In this document: piece by piece, positions 1 through 7,495 of the stretch
Layout of the letters: each line of letters begins with the position of its first letter
Position numbering within the stretch: position 1 is the first letter of the stretch
Assembly (NCBI GenBank): GCA_018242585.1
Contig: JAFEBQ010000011.1
Coordinates: forward strand, 674-63,742
DNA length: 63,069 nt
From: Planctomycetota bacterium
GTDB taxonomy: Bacteria > Planctomycetota > Planctomycetia > Pirellulales > PNKZ01
Direction: 5' to 3'
The notes under the pieces: generated by a model
What the model was told of the DNA's origin: nothing
What the model saw: the letters and a program-made list of their open reading frames with translations, nothing else
The model's database searches: none
Made by a program: the position numbers and the translations under genes

Positions 1-21
1 ATTCCCGCCTGCGCAGGAATG
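1..21. repeat. Short imperfect palindrome at window edge
   Basis: An ATTCC/GGAAT imperfect palindrome surrounds a CCTGCGCAGG core. Short intergenic hairpins of this kind are common in many bacterial genomes. The element may continue left of the window. Confidence 0.35.
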
Positions 22-121
22 ACGCTCAATCCTCGAATGCCGCTGACTGACGGGCTCGCTACGTCACCAGGATGTCGCCCGTGTGCAACTGACCACGGGC
101 CGTTGACAACTGACAAGAACA

Positions 122-790
122 TCAGCCCTTCCCGGCGGCGACCTTCCGCACGCGGAAGTTACGAATCGCGGCGGTTGTGTTGTACGTGGCCAGGCCCAGC
201 GGGCGGGAGCGTTCCATTTCCAGCCGGACCGAGACGGTGCGATCCTCGGTGTTGACGTTCACCACCTTTTCGTCGTCGATCCAGGCCTCGATCGACTTGT
301 CCAGCACCACCAGCCGAATCTTGTACCAGCGTCCCGAGTCGAAGCGGTGATGGGTCGTCGTTTCGTTCTCCGAGGCGTCCTGCCCTTCCAGGCTTGACAG
401 CCCCACCACCCCGCCCCCCCAGCCGCCCACGACCAGCGAGCACGGGTCATCGCCGACCGGGAACGTCAGCCCGCAGAAAAAGTCGCTGCCGGCGACCCGC
501 TTGGCTTCCAGGGTCAACTCGTAGTTGATCTTGGGCAGCTTCTCGGCGGCCGCTTTGGACAAGGTGATGCCGGTCATCGGCTCACCCTGCTCGAGGATCA
601 GCTCGCCGTTCTCGACGGTTACTTCGCGCTGACCGCCAAAGCCGCTCAGCGTCCAGCCGTCGAGCGACTTGCCGTCGAACAGCGCGATCCACGGCTCGTT
701 CGATTTCTTCTCGGGCTCGGCAGCGAAGTGCGTACCGGCGATCGCCAGACAGGCCAAGGACACGGCGGACCAAACGAGCGTGTGACGCAT
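122..790 (-). CDS. Secreted DUF1080-like (3-keto-disaccharide hydrolase-like) protein
   Basis: This is a 222-residue protein starting at the ATG that opens a signal peptide (hydrophobic residues about 5-22, then AxA-like FAAEP). The mature part has the LFDGKSLDGW motif near residues 37-46, the hallmark of the DUF1080 concanavalin-like fold that planctomycetes carry in many copies. The family is annotated as 3-keto-disaccharide hydrolase or sugar-binding, but most members are untested. The C-terminal half (WYKIRLVVLDKSIEAWIDDE) fits the usual beta-sandwich. The in-frame extension upstream of this start lacks a signal and overlaps the promoter area of the divergent gmhB gene, so I excluded it. 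It is probably exported. Substrate unknown. Confidence 0.75.
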   Translation of the reverse strand: MRHTLVWSAVSLACLAIAGTHFAAEPEKKSNEPWIALFDGKSLDGWTLSGFGGQREVTVENGELILEQGEPMTGITLSKAAAEKLPKINYELTLEAKRVAGSDFFCGLTFPVGDDPCSLVVGGWGGGVVGLSSLEGQDASENETTTHHRFDSGRWYKIRLVVLDKSIEAWIDDEKVVNVNTEDRTVSVRLEMERSRPLGLATYNTTAAIRNFRVRKVAAGKG

Positions 791-931
791 TGCAGGTGCT
801 CCAAGTAGGCAAAGCCGCGCGAAGTTCGATTCGCCCCAGGTGATTGTGACCTCAAGCCTACAAGCATTTCCGCCGCGAGCAACTATTTCGCTCCCCTTGC
901 CGGCCGCCGGGCGTTGGCCGATGATTTGGCG

Positions 932-1486
932 ATGGGACGACCTTGGATACTGCTCGACCGAGATGGGACGCTGATTGTCGAGCGGCACTATCTCGCCGAT
1001 CCGGCCGAGGTTGAGTTGGTGGCCGGGGCGGGCGACGCCTTGCGCCGGTTGCGCGAGTTGGGGTGCGGCATCGTCCTGGTGACCAATCAGTCGGGCGTCG
1101 GCCGCGGCCGGTTCTCGCTCGCACAACTGGCCGCCGTCCACCAGCGGCTTGAGTCATTGCTGGCGGCCGAAGGGGCCGCGCTCGATGGCGTTTTCTTTTG
1201 CCCCCACGTGAGCGAAGATCGTTGCACGTGCCGCAAGCCAGCGCCCGGCCTGGCCCGACAAGCCGCCGAGAGATTTCAGATCGACCTGGCCGCCAGCTTC
1301 GTCATTGGCGACAAGGCCCTCGACATCGAGTTTGGTCAGGGGATTGGCGCGACGACGGTGTTGGTCCGCACCGGCTACGGCGCGGAAACCGAGCGCGAGG
1401 GCGCGGCTCGGCCCGACGTCGTCGTTGATGACCTGCCGGCGGCCGTCGTAGAGATCGAGCGAGTTCTCGCCGCGCGCGGCAAGTAA
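932..1486 (+). CDS. gmhB: D-glycero-D-manno-heptose 1,7-bisphosphate 7-phosphatase (GmhB-like HAD)
   Basis: This is a HAD-IIIA phosphatase of 184 residues. The nucleophile motif DRDGT is at residues 9-13, motif II is TNQSG, the Cys-rich zinc loop reads CPHVSEDRCTC, the motif III lysine is in RKP, and the Mg-binding end reads VIGDKALDIE. The zinc loop is typical of GmhB, which removes the C7 phosphate of heptose bisphosphate during LPS-core ADP-heptose synthesis. A histidinol-phosphatase-like activity is the main alternative. A TTG six codons upstream (914) could also start translation. I prefer the ATG because it puts the HAD core at the usual distance from the N-terminus. No other heptose-pathway gene is adjacent. 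Confidence 0.8.
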   Translation: MGRPWILLDRDGTLIVERHYLADPAEVELVAGAGDALRRLRELGCGIVLVTNQSGVGRGRFSLAQLAAVHQRLESLLAAEGAALDGVFFCPHVSEDRCTCRKPAPGLARQAAERFQIDLAASFVIGDKALDIEFGQGIGATTVLVRTGYGAETEREGAARPDVVVDDLPAAVVEIERVLAARGK

Positions 1487-1504
1487 CTCGGGTGACATTT
1501 CCCG

Positions 1505-1619
1505 GGTGGCCCAGCCGCTTGTCGGCTGGGTCGCGCAGCGACAGGAAGAAGCAAGTGGCAGCGAACTCGTACGTTTTTCTTGTTGCTTCGCAACACGGCC
1601 GACAAGCGGCCGTGCCACC
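1505..1619. repeat. Paired two-hairpin inverted repeat with covarying arms
   Basis: Two copies of a two-hairpin unit face each other. Left copy: GGTGG, then stem CCAGCC/GGCTGG around GCTTGTC (1511-1529), then small stem TCGC/GCGA (1531-1541). Right copy, inverted: stem TTGC/GCAA (1583-1593), then ACGGCC/GGCCGT around the same loop, closing with CCACC at 1619. Loops are conserved while the stem bases differ in a pairing-preserving way. It lies in the gap between gmhB and the end of the LysM gene, which are convergent. Confidence 0.75.
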
Positions 1620-1653
1620 CCACCGTTAGAACGAAGCAACATTCAACGATTCG

Positions 1654-3564
1654 TTATCGCTGCAAGCCTGCCGGCGAGCGGGTGGTGAGTGGCGCCCGCT
1701 CCTTCGGCCCCGAGTGGCCGTTGATGGTCGAGTTGTTCGGCAGCAGCAGTTCGGTGCCCGGCGTCAGGAAGTCGAAATCGTCGCCCAGCCGGTCACGATT
1801 CAGCTCGTAAATCTCGGACCAGCGCGACGCCTTGCCCAGCTCATAGCGGGCGATGTCGAACAACGTGTCCCCTTGGCGCACCTTGTAAACGCGGCCGGCG
1901 TGTTCGCTGTTCCGCGCGCTGACCGGCACGGTGAGCGACGGCTGAGCGGGCGGGTTGCGACGCTTGGGGGTCAGGTCGGCGTATTGGCGTTCCAGGGTCT
2001 CGATCGACGGCGTGGCAACCTGATCGCCGACGCGCAACTTGCCCGAGTTCGGCACCCGCTCGCGGTTGTGCTCTTCCAGAGCTTTGAAGTACTTGCCGCT
2101 GCCGTAGACTCGCTCGGCAATGGTCCAGTAGCTGTCGTTCGGCTGCACGGTATAAGCCTCGCCCGAGTGCGAACCGTGGTGATGTCCGAGATCGGCCTGA
2201 GAACCAAAGCCGGGCATGTCGCTGGGAATGCCCGTCGCGTTGGATTGCTGCTGCGGCAAGGCGTCATAGCTGCGGGCTCGCGACGGATCGGCCTCGGGCT
2301 GGATGTCACGGCCATAAGCGTCGTAGTGCGGATGGAGCGGCCTGTTGCCTGTTGCCGGCGCGGTGGGCTGCGCGGGCGTCGCGTGCTGATGGTGCGGCAA
2401 TTGATACGGCGAATGGGCCGGCGGCTGATGCGGGTTGGCCGGGGCGCTTTGCTGTTGAGCGCTTTGTTGTTGAGTACTGTGTTGGTGCGTGCCGTGCGGC
2501 GGCTGTTGTTGTTGATAGGTCGAGTCGGCGGCCGGGGCGCTGGGGTGATACGGTCCATTCATCGGCAACGTCGTGCCCGGGTATGTTGGTTCCTGCGAAG
2601 CCGCGACGCCGGCGCCACCCTGGTCGGCCGAAGCCGCGCCGTAGGGGGTAGCCGTGGCGGTCGGAGGCGGCAGTGGTTGACTGTAGCTGTTCGCGCCCGC
2701 GCTACCGTAGGCCGACGTGTCGTACTGGTTGCCGCCAAAGCGGTTGGTGGCCTCGGCGGTCGGCGCGATGGGGGCATCGGTTGCGGCGGCTGTCGCTGGG
2801 TTGGCCGAGGCGGTGTCCGTGCCGTGCGGGAAGTTGTAGTGATGATGGGGTTTGCGGGCCGGTTCCTCGTGCGCCGTCGGTTGGGCGTTCGCGGCAGCGG
2901 CCAGCGGTTGCGGCTCGGTGAGCGCGGCGGTTGGAGCGGTTGGTGGCGCTGGCGCGTTCGTGGCTGCCGCAGCTTCGGTAACCACTGTCGGCGGCATCAG
3001 CGTGGCCGACGCATCGCCGGTCGGTTGTGGCGAAAGCTGAACCGCCTCGGGCGCTCGCTGCAACCGCCCGTCGACCTGGTCCGGCACGGTCGCGGTGGCG
3101 GCGACCGGTGCCGTGGTGGCCGCGACTTGCGCGAACGGATCGGCGGCGGGTGTGGACGTCGGCGTGTCGCTGGCCATTGCAGGCACAGCAACCGGCGTTG
3201 GTGGCGTCGGCACGGCAAAGGTCATTTCGGCCGGAGGATTCGGCACGCGCCGCGATGAAACGGCCGTTTCGCGGTTGAGCTTGAAATCGACGCTGGACGG
3301 AACTTGGGAGTCGTCGTGGCCTCCCAGCAGCGGCGATGATGGTTGTTCACCGCTGGTGGTGCGTTCGAGCAGGCTCGGCTTACGGGTGCTGGCCGTTTGG
3401 GCGGGCGTGCCAGAAGGATTGTCGGCGGACGCCGGCAGGCCGCTGATGTCAATGGCCGGATAGGCGAGCGAGCGCTCGTTGCGCAACCGCCAGACAGCGA
3501 CCGAGACCATTGTCATGGCCAGGACGCCGAGGACCGACAGACCGACGATCTTTTCCTTGCCCAT
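1654..3564 (-). CDS. Bitopic envelope protein with two C-terminal LysM domains
   Basis: This is a 636-residue protein. The start is the ATG preceded by GGAGG (AGGGAGGAAGTTTCG). A transmembrane segment covers about residues 6-24 with no obvious cleavage site. A long low-complexity Pro/Ala/Gln/His-rich linker fills residues 60-460. Two LysM modules follow at about 468-520 (YTVQPNDSYWTIAERVYG) and 557-610 (YKVRQGDTLFDIARYELG). LysM binds N-acetylglucosamine-containing glycans such as peptidoglycan, so the protein probably tethers the membrane to the wall across the periplasm. It is co-directional with and 115 bp downstream of rsmH, in the position where ftsL usually sits. The His/Gln-rich linker could be a metal-binding or spacer region. 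Exact role unknown. Confidence 0.85.
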   Translation of the reverse strand: MGKEKIVGLSVLGVLAMTMVSVAVWRLRNERSLAYPAIDISGLPASADNPSGTPAQTASTRKPSLLERTTSGEQPSSPLLGGHDDSQVPSSVDFKLNRETAVSSRRVPNPPAEMTFAVPTPPTPVAVPAMASDTPTSTPAADPFAQVAATTAPVAATATVPDQVDGRLQRAPEAVQLSPQPTGDASATLMPPTVVTEAAAATNAPAPPTAPTAALTEPQPLAAAANAQPTAHEEPARKPHHHYNFPHGTDTASANPATAAATDAPIAPTAEATNRFGGNQYDTSAYGSAGANSYSQPLPPPTATATPYGAASADQGGAGVAASQEPTYPGTTLPMNGPYHPSAPAADSTYQQQQPPHGTHQHSTQQQSAQQQSAPANPHQPPAHSPYQLPHHQHATPAQPTAPATGNRPLHPHYDAYGRDIQPEADPSRARSYDALPQQQSNATGIPSDMPGFGSQADLGHHHGSHSGEAYTVQPNDSYWTIAERVYGSGKYFKALEEHNRERVPNSGKLRVGDQVATPSIETLERQYADLTPKRRNPPAQPSLTVPVSARNSEHAGRVYKVRQGDTLFDIARYELGKASRWSEIYELNRDRLGDDFDFLTPGTELLLPNNSTINGHSGPKERAPLTTRSPAGLQR

Positions 3565-3634
3565 CGAAACTTCCTCCCTGAAGTTCGTTGTGGCCGCCGA
3601 CGCATCATCGGGAGCCAAAGCGTATTGTCGCGCG

Positions 3635-3660
3635 GCCCCCGGTCATTGACCGGGGGCTAA
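3635..3660 (+). repeat. GGTCA-centred palindrome, copy 1 of 6
   Basis: A perfect palindrome with 11-bp arms GCCCCCGGTCA around one central base, followed by TAA. It lies between the stop of rsmH and the start of the LysM gene. The same sequence recurs at 46969, 47111, 55349, 59620 and 60161. A terminator or attenuator role is possible, but there is no T-tract. Confidence 0.9.
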
Positions 3661-3679
3661 TGTCGTGGTGGTTGGCTGA

Positions 3680-4582
3680 TTACGATTGGTTCTCGTTGGC
3701 GCGGGCCGCCACGCGCAATTTGGCGCTGCGCGAGCGGGGGTTGCGACGTTGTTCGTCGTCGCCGGGCACGATTGGTTTGCGAGTCAGGACGGTGTATCGC
3801 GGATCGTCGCGAAAGGCGTACTTCACACGGCGATCTTCCAGCGAATGAAAGCTGATAATCGCCAGCCGGCCCCCCGGCTTCAAACAATCGGGAAAGCTGG
3901 CGAGCGCTTTGTCCAAGCTGCCTAGCTCGTTGTTCACCGCGATCCTGAGCGCCTGGAACGTGCGCGTGGCCGGGTGGATCTGCTCGCCCCGGGCGTGGCG
4001 CGGCGGGTAGCAGCGACGGACAATCTCGGCCAACTGGCCGGCCGTGGTGATCGGTTGACGCTCGCGCTCATCGACAATGCGACGGGCAATGCGACGGCTG
4101 AGGCGTTCTTCGCCCAATTCGTAGATCAGATTGGCCAGCGGCTCGGCCGGCAGCCGGTTGACCAGTTCGCTGGCCGGCTGCCCCTGGCTGGTGTCGAAGC
4201 GCAGATCGAGCGAACCATCGGCGTCGAAGCTGAAGCCTCGGTCGCGGTCGGCGAGCTGATCGCTCGAAAGTCCCAGGTCGAGCACGATGCCGTCTACCTG
4301 TGCGATTGGTAAGTGGTCGAGGACGTCACGTAAGTCGCAATAGTTGGCGTTCACCGCCGTCACGGGCAATTCGCCCAGCGTTTCCCGCGCGCGGGCCACC
4401 GGCAACGGGTCACGGTCGAGCCCGATCACGCGGCCGCTCGGACCTACCCGTTCTGCCAAAGCCCGGGTGTGGCCGGCTCCGCCCAGGGTGCCGTCGACCA
4501 GAATCATGCCTGGCGTCGGCGCCAGCCACTGGACGATTTCATCCAGCAGAACGGGGACATGCTGCGAGGCGGGGGACGACAC
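3680..4582 (-). CDS. rsmH: 16S rRNA (cytosine(1402)-N(4))-methyltransferase RsmH
   Basis: RsmH (MraW) methylates N4 of C1402 in 16S rRNA with S-adenosylmethionine. The 300-residue length is normal. It carries the N-terminal HVPVLLDE motif, the SAM-binding VDGTLGGAGHT, the segment GIVLDLGLSSDQL, and the late family block IISFHSLEDRRVK. The start is GTG, five codons before the conserved HVPVL, and no better start is available. It follows mraZ on the same strand, as in the classical division/cell-wall cluster. Here the pair is separated by 738 bp of non-coding, repeat-rich DNA instead of overlapping. Confidence 0.96.
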   Translation of the reverse strand: MSSPASQHVPVLLDEIVQWLAPTPGMILVDGTLGGAGHTRALAERVGPSGRVIGLDRDPLPVARARETLGELPVTAVNANYCDLRDVLDHLPIAQVDGIVLDLGLSSDQLADRDRGFSFDADGSLDLRFDTSQGQPASELVNRLPAEPLANLIYELGEERLSRRIARRIVDERERQPITTAGQLAEIVRRCYPPRHARGEQIHPATRTFQALRIAVNNELGSLDKALASFPDCLKPGGRLAIISFHSLEDRRVKYAFRDDPRYTVLTRKPIVPGDDEQRRNPRSRSAKLRVAARANENQS

Positions 4583-5320
4583 GGCGGTTCCGGTACTACG
4601 GCGCGGAGGGGGACTATACGCAGCGGGCTAGTGCGCTGCCAGATCAGGTTGGCAGAGTCGCGGCGTGCTAGCAAGGGCTCTAGCTTACAGGCCGAGGGTG
4701 GAAAAGACAGGAATCGACCACGACGGCACGACGAACACGACGCCGGAAAATGCCAGCGGGAGGAGTTGAACCGCAAAGACGCGAAGGACGCAAAGGGGAA
4801 ATGTCGAATGACAAACACTAACGCCTACTGCGACTCCGTGACCTATTCCCTGATGGGAACTTGATTTCTTACGTCTTCTTTGCGTCTTTGCGGTTCCCAC
4901 CCTCCTAATGCTGCTGCTCTCCGACGTCGTGACCGTCGTGGTCGAATTCCCTCGGATTCTGTAACGAGAGATAAGCAGCGGCAGAGTTGCCGTGCGGCAA
5001 GATAAAGTCGTTCGACGTCCGCATAACCACCCGCCGAGGGCGTCATCCATGACGCCCAGGTTCGGGGGTGACGAGCTCGCCACGCCTCGTGCAGGCGGGC
5101 GACTCGCTGATTTCGCAACCGGTGCATCCTGACATCCGATCCGTACAAGCTCCTGTCGAACGAGACAGGCGGGCGACGATTGGTGGCCGCTAACCGTCTT
5201 CCCTAGCCGGTACGCAATGGCGAAACGGACGGACGACTCCTGTAATTTGTTGAAAAGATTGAGCCAGCGTTGCCCAGCCGCAAGGTGCCCGATCGAGAAC
5301 TGCCCGTGAATCTGCCGCGA
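4583..5320. other. Non-coding gap between rsmH and mraZ
   Basis: I see no credible gene in these 738 bases. They hold the nested inverted repeat at 4711-4949 and a short GGGCGTCA/TGACGCCC hairpin near 5038-5056. Open frames here have no RBS, no family signature and run through the repeats. Confidence 0.6.
4711..4949. repeat. Nested composite inverted repeat (about 240 bp)
   Basis: Outer arms at 4711-4746 and 4921-4949 are related by inversion (GAATCGACCACGACGG against CCGTCGTGGTCGAATTC). Inner arms at 4758-4795 and 4869-4905 share AACCGCAAAGACGC in inverted orientation. The unique centre is about 70 bp. There is no transposase and no clear target duplication. Parts of both arms recur at 21484-21662. 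Confidence 0.7.
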
Positions 5321-5782
5321 TTAGCCCTGCCGCGAAGCCGCCCCTTGTTCAAACGCTCGCTGTGCCAGTTGATCGAAGTTGGGTGAAATCCGCGCCGAGT
5401 AGTCTTCCCAGGCTTGCTTGTCCCACAACTCGACATGGTCGCCAACGCCGATCATCACCAGTTCCTTGGTTAATCGCGCCAGTTGAGCCAGTGCCGGTGG
5501 AATGCGAAACCGCCCCTGCGAATCGACTTCCACGCGTTCCGTCTGCGAGTAGAAAAGGCGACTGAAGTTGTGAACGTCTTGTTGCACGGGCGAGGCCGGC
5601 GTCAGTCGCTGGGCCATCGCCGTCAGTCCTTCTTCCGTGTACAGGCTCAGCGAAGCGTCGGTGTTGCGAGTGATGAACAGGTCACGCCCCGTGTTGCTGA
5701 CCATGTCGTCGCGAAGCCGTTTAGGGAGGGCCACCCGGAGCTTTTCGTCGATCGAACGGACGAATGTCCCCGTCAGAATCAT
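5321..5782 (-). CDS. mraZ: Transcriptional regulator MraZ
   Basis: MraZ is a SpoVT/AbrB-fold DNA-binding protein that controls the division and cell-wall cluster, usually including itself. The 153-residue protein begins MILTGTFVRS. The two swapped-hairpin repeats are EKLRVALPKRLRDD and DSQGRFRIPPALAQLA. I chose the internal ATG at 5782 over an upstream in-frame codon because it matches the family start. The upstream codon also lies inside the probable operator. Both a promoter and three 10-bp boxes of the MraZ type are directly upstream, so autoregulation is likely. rsmH lies downstream on the same strand. Confidence 0.93.
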   Translation of the reverse strand: MILTGTFVRSIDEKLRVALPKRLRDDMVSNTGRDLFITRNTDASLSLYTEEGLTAMAQRLTPASPVQQDVHNFSRLFYSQTERVEVDSQGRFRIPPALAQLARLTKELVMIGVGDHVELWDKQAWEDYSARISPNFDQLAQRAFEQGAASRQG

Positions 5783-5790
5783 TCCGTGGT

Positions 5791-5820
5791 CACCACTTTT
5801 CCCCACTGCTCACCACTGGT
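5791..5820 (-). promoter_or_regulatory. Candidate MraZ operator (three 10-bp direct repeats)
   Basis: On the plus strand the three consecutive decamers are CACCACTTTT, CCCCACTGCT and CACCACTGGT. On the coding strand they read as AGTGG(T/G) boxes every 10 bp. MraZ from E. coli and mycoplasmas is known to bind TGGGN-type boxes at this spacing just upstream of mraZ. The boxes sit between the predicted -10 and the start codon, an ideal site for repression. Identification rests on pattern only. Confidence 0.7.
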
Positions 5821-5825
5821 CGCCA

Positions 5826-5853
5826 AAGATAACCATTTCGTGAGTCTCGTCAA
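5826..5853 (-). promoter_or_regulatory. Predicted sigma-70-type promoter of mraZ
   Basis: Reading leftward, -35 TTGACG (5848-5853), a 16-bp spacer, and -10 TATCTT (5826-5831). The predicted start of transcription falls at the edge of the three MraZ boxes. Confidence 0.6.
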
Positions 5854-6089
5854 ATCTTTTTCTCCACGAGACGCTCGTGTGACACCCAGCCAGCGCGCGA
5901 AGTGTGTTCACAGTGAACCACTTCCGTCGACATAATTTTTTTTCAAAAAAAGGTGAGCGACCGCGACGCGACGTTCGTATTTCGCGCCCCGAGGTATGAG
6001 ACTCGCTTTTCTCCGCTTGGGTAATGGTAAATCCCACCTGATGTGAGTTGTTGTAAGTCGCTTGTGTTTATTGGTTTGCGATGGCATCC

Positions 6090-6117
6090 TCGACGGCAGA
6101 GCCGTGGCGCGTATACT
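6090..6117 (+). promoter_or_regulatory. Weak candidate promoter for queA
   Basis: TCGACG (6090-6095), a 16-bp spacer, then TATACT (6112-6117). The -35 element is poor. It would give a leader of about 155 nt containing the second set of MraZ-like boxes. Confidence 0.35.
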
Positions 6118-6198
6118 GGTCGCTTCGACCTGCGGGCGGCTAGAATTCCAGCGGAGAAACTCGGCCTTGGCCGACACGTTTTCGGCCCGTTTTTCAGT

Positions 6199-6228
6199 CC
6201 CCACCGTTCACCACTGCTGACCAATCAA
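6199..6228. promoter_or_regulatory. Second MraZ-like box cluster
   Basis: Decamers CCCCACCGTT and CACCACTGCT, followed by a degenerate GACCAATCAA, repeat the box pattern and 10-bp spacing found before mraZ. The cluster lies about 50-80 bp upstream of queA and about 420 bp upstream of mraZ on its coding side. Confidence 0.4.
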
Positions 6229-6276
6229 CGCCGGGCGCAAAAGCAGGTTTGCCCCGGTCAACACGGACGTTTAGAC

Positions 6277-7338
6277 GTGAAATCCGCGACCCACACCGAG
6301 CTGGCCCATTACGACTATTCGCTGCCGCGCGAACTGGTCGCCCAGACGCCGCTGGCCGCGCGCAGCGACGCTCGACTGTTGGTCGTCAAGCGGCAGGAAC
6401 AGGCGATCCTGCACCGTCACGTTCGCGATCTGCCCGACCTGCTCGATCCGCGCGACTGCCTGGTAATCAACGACACGCGCGTGGTGCCGGCCCGGCTGGT
6501 GGGCCGACGCACCCAGACCGGCGGCCACTGGGAAGGTTTGTTCCTCTCGGCCGATGAACACGGCTTGTGGCAATTGCTGGGCAAGACACGCGGCCGCCTG
6601 AGCCCCGGCGAGACGATCACCTTGATGGACGTCGAAGGGCGCGACGCGCTCGAACTGCAACTGATTGAAAAGCGCCCCGGTGGCGTGTGGATTGCCAAGC
6701 CGAACAGCGAACGACCTACGAATGATCTGCTCGACCAGGCCGGCCGCGTTCCCCTGCCCCATTACATTCGCCACGGCGAGATGACCGACGAAGATCGCGC
6801 CCGGTATCAGACCGTTTTCGCGCGTAATCCCGGCTCGGTCGCGGCGCCTACGGCCGGGCTGCACTTTACCAACGAACTGCTTGGACAATTGGTCGACCGC
6901 GGGGTGACGATCTGTCGGGTGACGCTGCACGTCGGGCTGGGGACGTTCCGGCCGATCAAAACCGCGTCGCTCGCCGAACACGCCATGCACCGCGAGGCCG
7001 GTGCCATCGACGCCAACACCGTGGCCAAGATCACGGCCTGTCGCCAGACCGGCGGCCGTGTCGTGGCCCTGGGAACCACGTCGGTTCGGCTGCTCGAAAC
7101 AGCGGCCCTGAGCGGCACGCTGCAGCTCTGGTCGGGCGAGACCGAGTTGTTCATCCGTCCGCCGTTTGAATTTCACGCGGTCGACGCGATGATGACCAAC
7201 TTTCACCTGCCGCGGACGACGCTGCTGGTGCTGGTTCGCACGTTCGGCGGCGATGAACTGATTGCCCGGGCCTATGACGAAGCGATTGCGCGTCGATATC
7301 GTTTTTATAGCTATGGCGACGCGATGTTGATATTGTAA
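6277..7338 (+). CDS. queA: S-adenosylmethionine:tRNA ribosyltransferase-isomerase QueA
   Basis: QueA transfers and isomerises the ribosyl moiety of SAM onto preQ1-tRNA to make epoxyqueuosine at the wobble position. The 353-residue protein carries the family blocks YDYSLPRELVAQTP, LVINDTRVVPARL, APTAGLHFT, HVGLGTFRP and MTNFHLPRTTL. I chose GTG at 6277 because it places YDYSLP about 12 residues from the N-terminus, as in other QueA proteins. The longer frame upstream runs through the promoter region. No other queuosine gene is adjacent. It is divergent from mraZ across a 494-bp regulatory gap. Confidence 0.94.
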   Translation: MKSATHTELAHYDYSLPRELVAQTPLAARSDARLLVVKRQEQAILHRHVRDLPDLLDPRDCLVINDTRVVPARLVGRRTQTGGHWEGLFLSADEHGLWQLLGKTRGRLSPGETITLMDVEGRDALELQLIEKRPGGVWIAKPNSERPTNDLLDQAGRVPLPHYIRHGEMTDEDRARYQTVFARNPGSVAAPTAGLHFTNELLGQLVDRGVTICRVTLHVGLGTFRPIKTASLAEHAMHREAGAIDANTVAKITACRQTGGRVVALGTTSVRLLETAALSGTLQLWSGETELFIRPPFEFHAVDAMMTNFHLPRTTLLVLVRTFGGDELIARAYDEAIARRYRFYSYGDAMLIL

Positions 7339-7424
7339 GTGGCCGAAGAGACTCTTCTCCCCGCGGGAGGGTAGTGGCGCTAGCCGCCGGATGAGAGTCT
7401 TAGTGTTGCCATGCGGAGCGCGTT

Positions 7425-7463
7425 TACCCTCCCCCTGCCCCTCCCTGAAAGGGAGGGGTGTTT
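7425..7463. repeat. CCCCTCCCT hairpin repeat, copy 1
   Basis: A hairpin CCCCTCCCT/AGGGAGGGG (7438-7458) is preceded by ACCCTCCCCCTG and ends GTGTT. A nearly identical copy is at 23153-23191 after trpB. It sits between queA and the next gene. Confidence 0.7.
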
Positions 7464-7495
7464 GCGAAACCAGTCACTCAACGAAAGGATTCTCC

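Noticed and set aside
1714..3258. 514-codon open frame antisense to the LysM gene
   Set aside because: It overlaps a well-supported gene and reads as Arg/Gly/Val-rich low complexity, typical of a shadow in high-GC DNA.
3635..3660. The GGTCA palindrome as a classical rho-independent terminator
   Set aside because: No T-tract follows in any of the six copies, and copies also lie upstream of genes.
4685..5083. Frames inside the mraZ-rsmH gap
   Set aside because: They run through the nested inverted repeats and have no plausible product.
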